Positions 1-7,863 of a stretch of 27,405 bases of DNA are shown here, piece by piece. Made by a program: the position numbers and the translations under genes. How positions within the stretch are numbered: position 1 is the stretch's first letter; the number at the start of each line of letters is the position of its first letter. The stretch is from Salinisphaera sp002433465 (GTDB lineage Bacteria > Pseudomonadota > Gammaproteobacteria > Nevskiales > Salinisphaeraceae). The stretch is from the NCBI RefSeq assembly GCF_040361435.1, contig NZ_APNL01000028.1, positions 1 to 27,405 of the forward strand. The letters run 5' to 3'. The notes under the pieces are model-generated. The model did no database searches. It was not told where the DNA came from and saw only the letters and a list, made by a program, of their open reading frames with translations.

Positions 1-8
1 TTACACAT

Positions 9-440
9 CTAGCCGCGCCGCGAACCGGCCACCAGCGCCACGCCGCACATGATCAGCCCGGTGCCCGCGAGTCGCCCGACCGTGATCGTTTCATTGAGCG
101 CGGGCCATAGTGCGGCGCCGAGATAGACCAGTACATAGCTCAGGCTCATCATCGGAAAGGCGATGCTCAGATCCATGCGCGAAAGCACCTGCAGCCAGAC
201 CAGAATCGCGATGGAATAGACGATCATCCCGAGCCAGACGAAACCGATGCTCATGGGCGCAACGATGCCGCCCCAGACCAGATTCAAAAATGCCTGCGGC
301 GATTCGATCGGCCCGAAGGACAGCATGCCGCGACGCATGCACAGCTGGCCGGCGGCCATCAGCGACACCGACAGCAGCAGTAATCCGATGCTCACCCAGG
401 AACGCCGACTGATACGCAGTGGCGACAGATCAGGCCGCAT
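9..440 (-). CDS. SMR/EamA-like four-helix membrane protein (second of a pair)
   Basis: The 143-residue product is almost entirely hydrophobic, with four predicted membrane helices (about residues 16-33, 50-75, 80-100 and 120-140). That is the architecture of the small multidrug resistance / ArnE-ArnF-type half-transporters in the drug/metabolite transporter superfamily. A QxxMRRG stretch after helix 1 and a 'SIAFPMMSLSYV' segment in helix 3 match the upstream gene's 'QILLKHG' and 'SLAFPVLALSYG', so the two are paralogues that may work as a heterodimer. The ATG at 440 lies 11 bases inside the upstream gene, so translation is probably coupled. The substrate cannot be read from sequence; a flippase for a lipid-linked compound or a small cation exporter are both possible. 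Confidence 0.75.
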   Translation of the reverse strand: MRPDLSPLRISRRSWVSIGLLLLSVSLMAAGQLCMRRGMLSFGPIESPQAFLNLVWGGIVAPMSIGFVWLGMIVYSIAILVWLQVLSRMDLSIAFPMMSLSYVLVYLGAALWPALNETITVGRLAGTGLIMCGVALVAGSRRG

Positions 441-786
441 AGGCGAGCACCCCGACGCCGACCACGATCAACGCAACGCCGCACCAGCGGCGCTTGCCGA
501 CCGTCTCACCCATGGAAAACGCCGAATACGCGACCACCACGCCGTAGCTCAGTGCCAGCACCGGAAAGGCCAGACTCACATCGATATGTGACAAAACGAC
601 CAGCCACAGGCAGGTCAACACCACCTGCGTGGCCATGCCGGCCAGTACCAGCGGCTCACGCAGCGGCCGCAGCCAGGCATGGCCGGCGCGCGATTCCACC
701 GTCCGGGTCATGCCGTGCTTGAGCAGGATCTGGGCCAGGCTGGCCAGCCCGACCGCGAGCACCAGAAATATCTGCGAAACGCTCAC
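430..786 (-). CDS. SMR/EamA-like four-helix membrane protein (first of a pair)
   Basis: This is a 118-residue protein with four membrane helices and the SMR-like 'QILLKHG' and 'SLAFPVLALSYG' signatures. I chose the GTG at 786-784 because it overlaps the TGA of the HAD gene in a GTGA junction and puts helix 1 directly at the N-terminus. A longer open frame to 846 would add about 20 polar residues encoded inside the HAD gene and is less likely. With the overlapping downstream paralogue it resembles paired SMR proteins such as ArnE/ArnF, which act as heterodimers in the inner membrane. The neighbouring phosphatase hints at a phosphorylated or lipid-linked substrate, but this is inference only. 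Confidence 0.75.
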   Translation of the reverse strand: MSVSQIFLVLAVGLASLAQILLKHGMTRTVESRAGHAWLRPLREPLVLAGMATQVVLTCLWLVVLSHIDVSLAFPVLALSYGVVVAYSAFSMGETVGKRRWCGVALIVVGVGVLAYAA

Positions 787-1445
787 CAGCGTGCGACTTC
801 GAGCCCCAGACCACCGACCTGATGAAAAAGCCGCTTCGAGGGACACACGGCCACCCCGTTCTCGACCCAGGACAGCAGCGGCAGATCGGCGTGCGAATCC
901 GAATACGCGGTCACGCCGCGGCCATCCTCCGGCATGCCGTCGAGAGCTTTGACGCGGCGCAGCTTTTCGTCGTCGCGACAGTTCTCGCCGTCCATGCCCG
1001 CCACCCGATCGCGCGCGTTCCAGGCCACCCGGGTGGCCAGCACTTCGTTGATGTGCAGCTTCTCGGCCAGACGGGCGACATAGATATCGAAACTCGCCGA
1101 GGCGAGAATCACCCGATCGCCGGCGTCCTGATGGGCGCGCAGCTGGGCCACGCCCTGCTCGCGCATGGCGTCTTCGAGCAGTTCGTCCACGAAGCGATCG
1201 GCCCAGGCTTGCACTCGCTCGCGTGGCTGGCCGCCCACGAACGAACGCAGAACCTGTGTTTTCACCCAGGTACGATCACCCCAGCGCCAGAACCGCAGCA
1301 GATTCCAGGGCAGCCGCCAGGTCGCGCCCACACTCCGGCGCTTGCGGTGATAGCGCAGATAGCCGATCACGAACGGCAGGAAGGTGTCGTAGCGGGTGAG
1401 AGTGACATCGAGGTCGAACACGACGATGCGCTGCGACTGTGACAA
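783..1445 (-). CDS. HAD-IB family phosphatase (SerB/PgpC-like)
   Basis: The 220-residue product has the HAD-superfamily phosphatase motifs in order: motif I 'DLDVTLT' with nucleophile Asp11 and acid/base Asp13, motif II 'ILASAS' near residue 114, a Lys in 'DEKLRRVKAL', and motif IV 'YSDSHADLPLL' near residue 187. An alpha-helical cap lies between motifs I and II, as in subfamily IB (phosphoserine phosphatase, PgpC and the 'HAD-SF-IB-hyp1' group). The frame starts at TTG (1445-1443) preceded by a purine-rich GAAGAGAA; no in-frame ATG fits better. It heads a minus-strand operon with two SMR-like genes. The substrate is unknown; phosphatidylglycerophosphate or another small phosphomonoester is plausible. 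Confidence 0.8.
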   Translation of the reverse strand: MSQSQRIVVFDLDVTLTRYDTFLPFVIGYLRYHRKRRSVGATWRLPWNLLRFWRWGDRTWVKTQVLRSFVGGQPRERVQAWADRFVDELLEDAMREQGVAQLRAHQDAGDRVILASASFDIYVARLAEKLHINEVLATRVAWNARDRVAGMDGENCRDDEKLRRVKALDGMPEDGRGVTAYSDSHADLPLLSWVENGVAVCPSKRLFHQVGGLGLEVARW

Positions 1446-1583
1446 GGCGTTCTCTTCTTCGATTCGGTTTGTAGCCAGCTTACGTCAAACACGGCGGACG
1501 TCGACACAGCCACAATCACGCGCTCTTGTATTTGTGCGGGCGCGCATCGACCATTACGGGCCTGCGTTCGTCCTACTGCCGCC

Positions 1584-2597
1584 ATGCGTAAACCCCGCAA
1601 GCCAACCGCCGCGCAACAGCGCGCCCTGGCCCAGCACCTGGGCGCTGCGCTCCAGCGCAACGTGGCGCTGGCCCCGCGCACTAGCTTTCGTATCGGCGGA
1701 CCGGCCGCCTTTTATGTGGAAGCCAGAACGCCCGAGGCTCTGGCCACGGCGATACGCGTGGCCCGGCGCTTCGAGATCGACTATTTCCTGCTCGGGCGCG
1801 GCGCGAACATCCTGGTCGGCGATCGTGGCTTTCCCGGGCTTGTCATTGCCAACCACGCGCGCTCGATCGACGTGTATGGCACCTGCGTGACCGCCGCCAG
1901 CGGCGCGCTGGTCTATCCCGACCTGATCGATGCGGCCGTAGCAAATGGGCTGTCCGGCCTGGAACACTATGTCGGCATCCCGTCGACGGTCGGCGGCGCG
2001 CTCTGGCAGAACCTGCATTTTCTCTCCCCGGCCCCGGCTCGTGAGCGCACCATGTTCATCGGCGAAGTGCTTGAATCCGCCGAGCTGCTGACCGCCGACA
2101 ACGAACGTCGACGCGTGGACGTGGATTATTTCGAGTTCGGCTACGACCAGTCGGTGCTGCATTCGCGCGACGATATCGTGCTGTCGGCAACCTTCGAGCT
2201 CGAGCCGGCACCGGCCGAGACGCTGACTCGAATCATGCAGGAGAACCTGCGCTGGCGCGCCGAGCGCCACCCGCCGCTGGACAGCGAGCCGTCGGCCGGC
2301 TCCATATTCCGCAAGATCGAGGGCATTGGCGCCGGCCGGCTCATCGACGAATGCGGCCTCAAGGGGCTGCGCTGTGGCGATGCCCAGATCTCGCCGCGCC
2401 ATGCCAATATCATCGTCAATCACGGCCGCGCCTCGGCTGCCGACGTCTGTGCCCTGATCATGCACGCACAGCGCTGCGTACAGGCCGATACCGGCTATTG
2501 GCTTACACCGGAGATATCGTTCGTCGGCGAGTTCGGGCCGGTCACGCGGCTACCCGCCGATGCGCGCGCCTCGACGCCCCGGCCGGCTTTGTCATAA
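1584..2597 (+). CDS. murB: UDP-N-acetylmuramate dehydrogenase (MurB), atypical
   Basis: MurB reduces UDP-GlcNAc-enolpyruvate to UDP-MurNAc with FAD and NADPH in cytoplasmic peptidoglycan synthesis. The 337-residue protein shows the FAD-binding motif 'GRGANILVGD' (71-80), 'GIPSTVGGALWQN' (131-143), 'PSAGSIF' carrying the proton-donor serine position (Ser240), 'GRLIDECGLKG' (251-261), 'RHANIIVN' and the catalytic-Glu context 'PEISFVGEF' (Glu310). Two positions are odd. The usual 'YRxS' substrate-site motif is 'YDQS' (187-190), so the conserved Arg is Asp, and the usual 'FxNP' is 'FRKI' (242-245). It therefore belongs to a divergent MurB subgroup or has altered chemistry. It stands apart from any mur/fts cluster. 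The ATG at 1584 has only a weak ribosome-binding site. Confidence 0.8.
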   Translation: MRKPRKPTAAQQRALAQHLGAALQRNVALAPRTSFRIGGPAAFYVEARTPEALATAIRVARRFEIDYFLLGRGANILVGDRGFPGLVIANHARSIDVYGTCVTAASGALVYPDLIDAAVANGLSGLEHYVGIPSTVGGALWQNLHFLSPAPARERTMFIGEVLESAELLTADNERRRVDVDYFEFGYDQSVLHSRDDIVLSATFELEPAPAETLTRIMQENLRWRAERHPPLDSEPSAGSIFRKIEGIGAGRLIDECGLKGLRCGDAQISPRHANIIVNHGRASAADVCALIMHAQRCVQADTGYWLTPEISFVGEFGPVTRLPADARASTPRPALS

Positions 2598-2606
2598 AAA
2601 CGTCAT
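2589..2606 (+). promoter_or_regulatory. Pho box (PhoB operator) for pstS
   Basis: TTGTCAT (2589-2595), a four-A spacer and ACGTCAT (2600-2606) form two direct repeats with 11-base period, very close to the Pho box consensus (CTGTCAT repeats separated by AT-rich 4-mers). An A/T-rich spacer follows, then a degenerate third unit near 2611-2617. The site overlaps the last codons and TAA of murB and lies 61 bases before the pstS ATG, as expected for PhoB activation under phosphate limitation. Confidence 0.75.
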
Positions 2607-2667
2607 ATTTTCCTGACAGCCTTGCGCCAGGCGTCGGATTACGACTCAATAAATCCAGGAAGACTCA

Positions 2668-3792
2668 ATGCTGACCTCGCTGCTCAACAACCAGACCAAA
2701 TCGTTTCTCACGATCGCGGCCACCGCCCTCGCCCTGACGGCATGCGGCCAGGGCCAGGAACAGAACAGCGCCGAGGGCGCCGAGTCCAACCAGAGCTCGG
2801 CTGATACCCAAGCCAGCACCGGCGGCGAAAAATACGACCGCAACCAGATTCGTATCGTCGGCTCGTCGACCGTTTACCCGTTCTCGTCCTATGTGGCCGA
2901 GGAAATGGGCGCGACCACCGATTTCCGCACCCCGGTGGTGGAATCCACGGGTTCGGGCGGTGGCTTCAAGCTGTTTTGTAGCGGTGCAGCCGAGGACACC
3001 CCGGACTTCACCAATGCCTCGCGGCCGATGAAGTCGTCCGAACTGAAAATGTGCCAGGACAACGGCGTCGACGACATCACCCAGATCATGGTCGGCTATG
3101 ACGGTATCGTGATCGGCCAGAAGGCGGGCGAGCCGCCGCTCGACCTTTCCCGCGAACAGCTCACCAAGGCGGTTGCCGCAAAAGTGCCGCAGGACGGCGA
3201 ACTGGTCGATAACCCGTACAACAAGTGGAGCGATATCGACCCGAGCCTGCCCGACCACGAAATTCTCATCTACGGCCCGCCGACCTCCTCGGGTACGCGC
3301 GATGCCTTCGAAGAGCTGGTCGTCGAACACGGCGCGGAGAACATTGACGGCTACAACGGCGAAAAACCGAGCATCCGTCAGGACGGCAAGTTCGTGCCCT
3401 CGGGCGAGAACGACAACCTGATCGTGCAGAAGCTGTCCCAGAACGCCACGGCGGTCGGCATCTTCGGTTATTCGTTCCTGGAAGAGAACCGCGGCAAGAT
3501 CCAGGCCGCCAAGGTGGACGGCATCGAACCCAAGCGCGAGCTCATTTCCTCGGGCGAATATCCGGTTTCGCGCTCGCTGTTCTTCTACGCCAAGAACGCC
3601 CACGTGGGCCGTATCGACGGCATGGAAGAGTATGTCGACCTGTTCCTGTCCGATCAGATGGCCAGCGACCGCGGTGCGCTCAAGTCTCTTGGCCTGATCT
3701 CGCTGCCGCCCGAAGAGCTCGAGGCGATGCGTGATAACTGGAAGAATCGCAAGCAGGTGACCGCCGAATCACTCAAGGCCGAACACGGCTGA
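2668..3792 (+). CDS. pstS: Phosphate-binding lipoprotein, PstS family
   Basis: This is the periplasmic phosphate-binding component of the high-affinity Pst ABC transporter. The 374-residue product has a lipoprotein signal with lipobox LTAC (Cys26), then a Ser/Gln/Glu-rich linker to about residue 58. The PBP fold follows with phosphate-binding loops 'GSSTVYPF' (65-72), 'ESTGSGGGF' (92-100), 'DFTNASRPM' (113-121) and 'SSGTRDAFEELV'. AGGAAG lies 5 bases before the ATG. A Pho box precedes it and a terminator follows, so it appears monocistronic: pstC, pstA, pstB and phoU are not in the window. It could serve a Pst transporter encoded elsewhere or act as a stand-alone phosphate sensor or scavenger. 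Confidence 0.9.
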   Translation: MLTSLLNNQTKSFLTIAATALALTACGQGQEQNSAEGAESNQSSADTQASTGGEKYDRNQIRIVGSSTVYPFSSYVAEEMGATTDFRTPVVESTGSGGGFKLFCSGAAEDTPDFTNASRPMKSSELKMCQDNGVDDITQIMVGYDGIVIGQKAGEPPLDLSREQLTKAVAAKVPQDGELVDNPYNKWSDIDPSLPDHEILIYGPPTSSGTRDAFEELVVEHGAENIDGYNGEKPSIRQDGKFVPSGENDNLIVQKLSQNATAVGIFGYSFLEENRGKIQAAKVDGIEPKRELISSGEYPVSRSLFFYAKNAHVGRIDGMEEYVDLFLSDQMASDRGALKSLGLISLPPEELEAMRDNWKNRKQVTAESLKAEHG

Positions 3793-3845
3793 TCGGCATC
3801 ACAACCAGTATCGGGTGGCTTCGGGGGTATGCCCCGTGCCACGCG

Positions 3846-3872
3846 GGCCGGCCCGAGGGTCGGCCTTTTTTT
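3846..3872 (+). terminator. Intrinsic terminator after pstS
   Basis: GGCCGGCC (3846-3853) pairs with GGTCGGCC (3858-3865) around a CGAG loop, with one G-T wobble, and is followed directly by seven T residues (3866-3872). This is a textbook Rho-independent terminator 54 bases after the pstS stop codon. Confidence 0.9.
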
Positions 3873-4129
3873 ATGGAGCCGGTTTTTACGGTCGGCCAAT
3901 GAACGCCAATCAGCGCAACGCACGCCGGTTTGCGCACAGTTCACCGACCCTCCTCTGGCCACTACGGCTGTCGGCGGATCTGCCTCGTTTCATTCCTGCT
4001 TATTCGCGTTCATTCGCGGACAACTTTCTGCACCGCCAGGCAGCGCTTGCAGGCGTATCCAGATGTAATCCGCGATACCTGTTGCTATCCGGTGGATGAG
4101 GCACAATCACGGCTTCGTATCCGAACCGG
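3873..4129 (+). other. Noncoding spacer, possible dispersed intergenic sequence
   Basis: There is no convincing gene between the pstS terminator and aidB. Small open frames here lack plausible ribosome-binding sites. The stretch around 3897-4030 includes the phrases 'ATGAACGCCAATCAGCGC' and 'TTCGCGTTCATTCGCGGAC'. I recall similar phrases (read as 'IRVHSR' in spurious ORFs) from intergenic DNA of many proteobacteria, so this may be a dispersed noncoding repeat. Only one copy is present here, so this rests on memory rather than a comparison. Confidence 0.35.
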
Positions 4130-5803
4130 ATGACCGTTATGTCCGACACCCCGCGTCAGCCGCGACAGCTTCTGCGCACGCACGACGTCACCAACCAGCC
4201 CCCGCCGCTCGAGCACTACAACGTGTTCACATCGGATACGGCGCTGGTCGAGACCGTGCGCCGGGAAGGCGGCGACTGGGGTCAGGACCGGCTCAAGACC
4301 TATGGCGCCATTGCCGGCACCGAGCTGATCGAAATCGGCTTCGACGCCAACGAGAACCGCCCCGAACTCACCACCTTCGATCGCTATGGCCACCGCATCG
4401 ACGAGGTGCGCTTTCATCCGGCGTACCACCGCAGCATGGCGCTGGCCAAGGAACACGGCCTGCACGGACTGACCTGGACCGCCCAGCGCGAGGGCGCGCA
4501 GGTCGTGCGCTCGGCGCTGTTCTATATCCATAATCAAATGGAAGCGGGCACGATGTGCCCTATCACCATGACCCATGCCAGCGTGCCGGCGCTGCGTCAT
4601 GCGCCCGATCTGGCCGCACAGTGGCTGCCCGGCATCCTCGCCAACAGCTACGACCCGACGTTCGCCCCGCCGGGCGAAAAGCACGGCCTGACCATTGGCA
4701 TGGGCATGACCGAAAAGCAGGGTGGCTCGGACGTGCGCGCCAATACCACCCGAGCCACACCGCGCGCCGACGGCAGCTTCGGCCTGGTCGGCCACAAGTG
4801 GTTCTTCTCGGCGCCCATGTGCGATGCCTTTCTCGTGCTGGCCCAGGAAGACGCCGGACTGTCTTGCTTTCTGCTGCCGCGCTGGACGGCTGCCGGTCAG
4901 CGCAACGCAATCGAAATCCAGCGCTTGAAGAACAAGCTCGGCGATCATGCCAATGCCTCATCCGAAGTCGAGTTCTTCGATGCCGAGGCTTATCGCGTAG
5001 GCGCGGCCGGGCGCGGGGTGCCTACCATTATCGAAATGGTGTCCCAGACGCGGCTGGACTGCATGCTGGGCTCGGCCGGGCTGATGCGTCAGGCGCTGGT
5101 GCAGGCGATCCACCACTGTCGCTATCGCAAGGCCTTTGGCACGCGCCTGGTCGAACAGCCGTTGATGCAACACGTGCTCGCGGACATGGCGCTCGAATCG
5201 GAGGCCGCGATGGCCTATGCCATGCGCGTGGCGCGGGCCTTCGAATCCGACGACGAACGCCAGCAGCTGCTGGCACGTATCGCCACGCCGGTCGGCAAAT
5301 ATCTCATCTGCAAGGCCGCCCCGCCGCTGGTCAACGAAGCCCAGGAATGCCTGGGCGGCGCCGGCTATGTCGAAGAATCGATCCTGCCGCGGCTGTTTCG
5401 CCAGTCGCCGCTGAACTCGATCTGGGAAGGCTCGGGTAACGTCCAGTGTCTGGACATGCTGCGCGCGATGGCCAAGAGCCCGGCCGCCCTGGATGCACTC
5501 AACGAAGAACTGATCGAAGCACAGGGCGCGCACCCTGCCTACGATCGACATTGCAGCGATCTGAAGAAAATGCTCGGCGCGGTTGCCGATCAACCCACTC
5601 AGGCGCGTCGCGTCGCCGAGGCCGTCGCGCGTGCATTGCAGGCCAAGATCCTGCTTACCGGTGAATCGAGCTGGGTGGGCGAAGCCTTCTGCGAGGCCCG
5701 CCTCGGCAGCAATCGTGGCATGGCCTACGGCACCCTGGATACCGAACTGGATTTCGTACGGCTCATCGAGCGCGCAGGCGTAGCGCTCGACGACGGCTGC
5801 TAG
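4130..5803 (+). CDS. aidB: AidB-type acyl-CoA dehydrogenase family flavoprotein
   Basis: The 557-residue product matches AidB, the flavoprotein of the adaptive response to alkylating agents in Escherichia coli (541 residues). AidB has an acyl-CoA dehydrogenase fold plus an extra C-terminal domain that binds DNA. Visible signatures are 'GTMCPITMTHASVPALR' near residue 143, the FAD-binding segment 'GMGMTEKQGGSDVRANTTRA', 'ECLGGAGYVEES' and 'IWEGSGNVQCLDMLRAM' in the C-terminal half. It stands alone on the plus strand, with no ada or alkB neighbour. A second ATG at 4139 is in frame, with GGATGA upstream at better spacing, and may be the real start. An ordinary acyl-CoA dehydrogenase role is the alternative, but the motifs favour AidB. 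Confidence 0.88.
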   Translation: MTVMSDTPRQPRQLLRTHDVTNQPPPLEHYNVFTSDTALVETVRREGGDWGQDRLKTYGAIAGTELIEIGFDANENRPELTTFDRYGHRIDEVRFHPAYHRSMALAKEHGLHGLTWTAQREGAQVVRSALFYIHNQMEAGTMCPITMTHASVPALRHAPDLAAQWLPGILANSYDPTFAPPGEKHGLTIGMGMTEKQGGSDVRANTTRATPRADGSFGLVGHKWFFSAPMCDAFLVLAQEDAGLSCFLLPRWTAAGQRNAIEIQRLKNKLGDHANASSEVEFFDAEAYRVGAAGRGVPTIIEMVSQTRLDCMLGSAGLMRQALVQAIHHCRYRKAFGTRLVEQPLMQHVLADMALESEAAMAYAMRVARAFESDDERQQLLARIATPVGKYLICKAAPPLVNEAQECLGGAGYVEESILPRLFRQSPLNSIWEGSGNVQCLDMLRAMAKSPAALDALNEELIEAQGAHPAYDRHCSDLKKMLGAVADQPTQARRVAEAVARALQAKILLTGESSWVGEAFCEARLGSNRGMAYGTLDTELDFVRLIERAGVALDDGC

Positions 5804-5936
5804 TCCCCCCCGCCGACATCGGCCGCTTCATGCGTGGTACGAGGCGATTCGTGCGCGCGGATGAACGGCCGTTTTCAACCGCTCCTTGCAACGCCCTGGC
5901 GCAGCGCTGACAACGTCGTTGGCCCGGGCTATTCCA

Positions 5937-5978
5937 TTGCATTAATAGTCTTGCAATTATATTAATGCAACATACAAT
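5937..5978 (+). promoter_or_regulatory. Promoter with palindromic MarR-type operator
   Basis: TTGCATTAAT (5937-5946) and ATTAATGCAA (5961-5970) are perfect inverted repeats. A third half-site, TTGCAATTAT (5951-5960), abuts the right arm to make a 20-base palindrome with two mismatches per arm. A sigma-70-like promoter overlaps them: TTGCAA (5951-5956), a 16-base spacer and TACAAT (5973-5978). This AT-rich island in GC-rich DNA sits about 40 bases before the regulator gene, as expected for an autoregulated MarR/EmrR repressor site. Confidence 0.75.
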
Positions 5979-6016
5979 AACCTGATTGATCCTCCTGCCG
6001 CCATGCGAGGCGCCGA

Positions 6017-6445
6017 GTGGCACAAGTGCTCCCGGACTCGATCCGTCATCAGTTCGGCTATCTGCTGGCCAAGACGCATCAGCGCCAGCTGCGCCTGTTC
6101 GAAACCCATACCCAGGGCATGCAGGTTTCGGCGCGCCAGTACGCCACCCTGCTTGCCCTCGAAGCCAACGATGCGCTGCACCAGAGCGATCTGGCCGAAT
6201 GGCTGGGCCTGGACCGCACCACGGTGACCTATCTGGTGGACGGCCTTGAACAGCGCCGCTGGATCAGGCGCCAGCGCGACCCGGCCGACCGCCGAGCCCA
6301 TCGTCTACATCTAACCGAAGACGGCATCGCGGCACTGGCCGACATACGGCCCGCGGCCGGTGCCGCCACTCAGGCACTGCTCGCCCCGCTGGGCGCCGAC
6401 GAACAAACACAACTGCGGGCGCTGCTTGCCCGCCTGCTGCCATGA
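6017..6445 (+). CDS. MarR-family transcriptional regulator of the efflux operon
   Basis: This 142-residue winged-helix protein has the MarR layout: a helical N-terminus, the HTH 'QSDLAEWLGLDRTTVTYLVD' near residues 56-75, and the wing signature 'RDPADRRAHRLHLTEDG' near 93-109. The start is GTG at 6017 because GCGAGG sits 6 bases upstream; the ATG at 6003 is in another frame. The stop overlaps the tolC-like ATG in an ATGA junction, making it the first gene of an efflux operon. By analogy with EmrR/MprA it probably represses the operon at the palindrome upstream until a hydrophobic or phenolic ligand binds. The ligand cannot be inferred from sequence. Confidence 0.92.
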   Translation: MAQVLPDSIRHQFGYLLAKTHQRQLRLFETHTQGMQVSARQYATLLALEANDALHQSDLAEWLGLDRTTVTYLVDGLEQRRWIRRQRDPADRRAHRLHLTEDGIAALADIRPAAGAATQALLAPLGADEQTQLRALLARLLP

Positions 6446-7863
6446 ATGCCCTACGCCAACTCACGCTGGTTATTTGTCTACTCGGTCTAAGTCAGACCCT
6501 TGCCACCGCCGCGCCGCCGGCGACAGCCCGGCCGGGCGAGACCTTCACCCTGCCCGACGCCGCCGCGGCCCTGTCGCTGCGCGATGCCATCGACCAGGCC
6601 ATGGCCGCCAACGTGCAGACGCTGCTGGCCGACGCCCGGCGCGACGAGGTGGCCGGCGATAGCCGCGAGGCGCGCTCTGCCTTCCTGCCCCATGTCTCGG
6701 CGCGCGTGAGCCAGGCACGCCGCCAGAACAATCTGGCCGCCCAGGGGCTGGATATCCAGTCGACCCTGGACTCGCTCGGCCCGGCGGCACAGAACGCCGA
6801 TATCAGCGTGCCTGACGTCATCACCTACAACAGCTTCGATGCACGCGCCGAGCTGCGCCAGAACCTGTTCGACTACAGCGCCTGGCAGCAGTACAAGAGC
6901 GCGAAGCTCGGCGAGCGCGTGGCCGCCGATCAACTCGCACTGGCACGCGAACAGGTCGCGTCCCAGGCGGCGCTGGATTATGTAGGCGCGCTCGCCGCCC
7001 GTGCCTCAGTGGATGCCGCTCGTGCCGATCTCGAGCTGGCCGACCGGCTGGCCGATCTGGCCGTGGATCAGGAAAACGTCGGTATTGCCACGGGCGTGGA
7101 CGTCACCCGGGCCCAGACCCGCCAGGCCCGAGCCCGGGCGCGACTGGCCCAGTCCCGTACCGATCGCACCCGCGCGGATATCCGGCTGGCGCGCACGGTG
7201 GGGCTGGCTCTGGACACGCCGCTGGTATTGAGCGACGACCTGCACTACCGCGCCGCTCTGGATGGCACCATCGCCGCCGATCTGGATACCGCCTACGCCA
7301 GCCGTGCCGAGCTGCGGCTGGCCCAGGGCGAACTCGCCGTACGCCGGGCCCAGCTCGCCGGTGCCCGCGGCGCACGTCTGCCCACGCTATCGGCGTCGGC
7401 CACCTACGGCGAAGCCGGCAACACCTATCACGAGAACGTCGAAGACACCTATACGGTCGGCGCACAGGTCGAGGTCCCGATCTTCGACGGTGGCGCCATC
7501 AATGCCCGTATCGACAGTGCCGCGAGTCGTCTCGATCAGCAGCGTATCCGTTATCGCGACACGCGTACCCAGATCGAACAGGACGTACGCGTGTCTCGGC
7601 GCACGCTGCAGACGCTCGCCGAACAGGTGCGCGCCGCCGAATCGGCCTTCGAACTCGCCAACCGCGAACTCGATCTGTCCCGCGATCGCTTTGCCGAGGG
7701 CATCAGCGACAACGTGGAAGTGATCGATGCCCAGGCCGCGCTGGCCGATGCCCGCAACGGCCGCGTTGCGGCGCTGGCCGACTACACCCGTGCCCGTATC
7801 AACCTGGCCGCCGCGCTCGGACGTGCCGGCCGTTTTCGTCTTTATGAGCCCGCCACGCCATGA
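6442..7863 (+). CDS. TolC-family outer-membrane efflux channel
   Basis: The 473-residue product starts with a signal peptide (about residues 1-23, ending in 'TLATA'). Two repeated OEP domains follow, rich in long Ala/Arg/Gln/Leu coiled-coil helices with short beta segments such as 'FDARAELRQNLFDYSAW' and 'TYTVGAQVEVPIFDGGAIN', which are typical of TolC-like trimeric channels. Its ATG overlaps the marR stop (ATGA 6442-6445) and its stop overlaps emrA (ATGA 7860-7863). The channel presumably docks with the downstream EmrA and EmrB proteins to expel compounds across both membranes. A dedicated TolC inside the operon means the pump need not borrow a housekeeping one. Confidence 0.92.
   Translation: MNALRQLTLVICLLGLSQTLATAAPPATARPGETFTLPDAAAALSLRDAIDQAMAANVQTLLADARRDEVAGDSREARSAFLPHVSARVSQARRQNNLAAQGLDIQSTLDSLGPAAQNADISVPDVITYNSFDARAELRQNLFDYSAWQQYKSAKLGERVAADQLALAREQVASQAALDYVGALAARASVDAARADLELADRLADLAVDQENVGIATGVDVTRAQTRQARARARLAQSRTDRTRADIRLARTVGLALDTPLVLSDDLHYRAALDGTIAADLDTAYASRAELRLAQGELAVRRAQLAGARGARLPTLSASATYGEAGNTYHENVEDTYTVGAQVEVPIFDGGAINARIDSAASRLDQQRIRYRDTRTQIEQDVRVSRRTLQTLAEQVRAAESAFELANRELDLSRDRFAEGISDNVEVIDAQAALADARNGRVAALADYTRARINLAAALGRAGRFRLYEPATP

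Noticed and set aside
2665..3603. Long minus-strand open frame (312 codons) opposite pstS
   Set aside because: It is antisense to a clear PstS gene with lipobox and binding motifs. Its translation has no recognisable domain, and long antisense frames are expected in GC-rich DNA.
3815..4133. Several overlapping short plus-strand frames between pstS and aidB
   Set aside because: They overlap each other and the terminator, lack start signals, and resemble spurious frames seen in intergenic repeats.
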